Notes under the pieces: generated by a model
Seen by the model: only the letters and a program-made list of their open reading frames with translations
The model's database searches: none
Told to the model about the DNA's origin: nothing
Source of the DNA: Pseudomonadota bacterium
Lineage (GTDB): Bacteria; Pseudomonadota; Gammaproteobacteria; Steroidobacterales; Steroidobacteraceae
Assembly (NCBI GenBank): GCA_023417315.1
Contig: JAEZFW010000077.1
Location: forward strand, 1-62,053
DNA length: 62,053 nt
Direction of reading: 5' to 3'
Part shown: positions 61,389 to 62,053 of the stretch, in pieces
How positions within the stretch are numbered: the stretch's first letter is position 1
Layout of the letters: every line of letters starts with the position of its first letter
Made by a program: the position numbers and the translations under genes

Positions 61389-62009
61389 CTACTGTTTCAT
61401 CTTGCCACGAATCTCGTCCACAACGGTGCGAGCACCGAAGATTTCAGGCGCTTTAGCAAGACCGTCGAAAGAGGCTTCATCGCCCTTCCCCATCTGGATG
61501 AGGAGGACCGTTTGAGGAGCCGTCGGCGGAGTCCATCGCTCCAGCACTTGATAGGGCACATCCCCGCCGCCGAAGCCTCCGGTACTCGGACCTCCTCTGA
61601 CCACAGGATCGGACACGCCTCCAGGAGATGCGGTGCCACCTGCGCCGCCGGCACCCGTGCTCGTGGACTCACCGCCGACGAAGCCTCCGGTCGTGCGGTC
61701 TTTCAAATCATTCTCAGCTTGGAGCTGCACGTTCTGCGATTTCGACTCGATCACCGCGAACCACTCTTGGCCCGACTCGAGTGTGAGCTCCGCTGCGCGC
61801 AGCATCGCGAACTGCGCCACCTGCGCGCGCGACATGCCCTTCGCGCCCGTATAAGCAACCGCATGCCGTCCGTCCTCGACCGGACCACTGAAATAGCCTG
61901 GGCTATTGAGGTTGGCGGCAGCTTCATAAGTTGGTGCGGGCGCTGAGGCACAAGCAGTCAACACGATGGTCGCCGCTGCAATCACGATCTGCCGTCTCAT
62001 AGTCACCAT
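61389..62009 (-). CDS. CC0125/CC1285-type lipoprotein
   Basis: A 206-aa lipoprotein. The signal RRQIVIAAATIVLTACAS has a lipobox with Cys at position 20. The middle has the ALLRAAELTLE-like segment (FAMLRAAELTLESGQEWFAV, then IESKSQ) found in a family of small alphaproteobacterial and gammaproteobacterial lipoproteins of unknown function (CC0125/CC1285 type). A long Gly/Ser/Thr-rich stretch (residues about 105-150) precedes the C-terminal strands (QTVLLIQMGKG). The ATG at 62009 is the first; a second ATG follows at residue 4. It precedes the halogenase genes on the same strand, with a 112-bp gap. Confidence 0.75.
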   Translation of the reverse strand: MVTMRRQIVIAAATIVLTACASAPAPTYEAAANLNSPGYFSGPVEDGRHAVAYTGAKGMSRAQVAQFAMLRAAELTLESGQEWFAVIESKSQNVQLQAENDLKDRTTGGFVGGESTSTGAGGAGGTASPGGVSDPVVRGGPSTGGFGGGDVPYQVLERWTPPTAPQTVLLIQMGKGDEASFDGLAKAPEIFGARTVVDEIRGKMKQ

Positions 62010-62053
62010 CTCTACGAATTCGTTGCGCCAAGAAGGGCGGAGGCGATTGCCTC

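Noticed and set aside
1..62053. tRNA, rRNA or other structural RNA genes
   Set aside because: I looked for TTCRANYC T-arm patterns with acceptor pairing and for rRNA segments and found none; the only structured candidates are the repeats and terminators listed.

Overview
The window is GC-rich (roughly 60% by eye), densely coding chromosomal DNA of a Gram-negative, respiring proteobacterium. It encodes a TonB-dependent receptor, several outer-membrane beta-barrels, lipoproteins, a PEP-CTERM surface protein, a bd-type quinol oxidase and a cluster of flavin-dependent halogenase-family proteins. These, together with gammaproteobacterial-type intergenic repeats, suggest a free-living gammaproteobacterium of the Xanthomonadales/Nevskiales (Steroidobacter-like) kind. 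That placement is inference: there is no rRNA or other marker gene. I see no tRNA, rRNA, CRISPR array, transposase or prophage.

Layout. 1-7.9 kb: a DUF3300 gene cut by the left edge, an orphan sensor histidine kinase, an outer-membrane gene remnant, phosphoglucomutase, and small or secreted proteins of unknown role. 7.9-14.4 kb: an MHS-type transporter, a fused HyuA/HyuB 5-oxoprolinase and a secreted M19 dipeptidase, which together look like gamma-glutamyl/dipeptide salvage. 14.8-20.8 kb: an esterase, a Blh-type metallo-hydrolase, an outer-membrane barrel, a PEP-CTERM protein and a HipA-like kinase/DUF3037 pair. 20.9-38.3 kb: a TonB receptor, a RecQ helicase with an unusual C-terminus, a headless LysR remnant, a DUF5916 barrel, a lipoprotein, a BASS transporter, a GH3 beta-glucosidase, an MscS channel and cydAB. 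38.5-44.7 kb: a diguanylate cyclase, an M20 peptidase, a 21-codon ORF with a near-perfect Shine-Dalgarno sequence followed by a terminator, and a 43-aa membrane protein. 44.8-48.7 kb: a reactive-sulfur regulon. An SqrR/BigR-like ArsR repressor, a SulP transporter and an ETHE1-like persulfide dioxygenase face two YeeE/YedE half-transporters across a palindromic shared promoter. 48.7-55.6 kb: single metabolic genes with at least two decayed gene fragments. 55.7-62.0 kb: a JmjC/cupin-8 protein converging on three packed tryptophan-halogenase-family genes, the middle one lacking the catalytic residues, then a lipoprotein.

Intergenic DNA is rich in repeats: a long-stem palindromic element present twice 3' of outer-membrane protein genes with compensatory changes between copies, GGGGATAG arrays that supply the last codons and stops of two convergent genes, CACAAAG and CAGGAT repeats, and CCTCACCC/CTCTCC units. 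The best candidates for new biology are the structured 3' elements, the mini-ORF/terminator unit, the halogenase trio with a catalytically altered member, and the HipA-like/DUF3037 pair.
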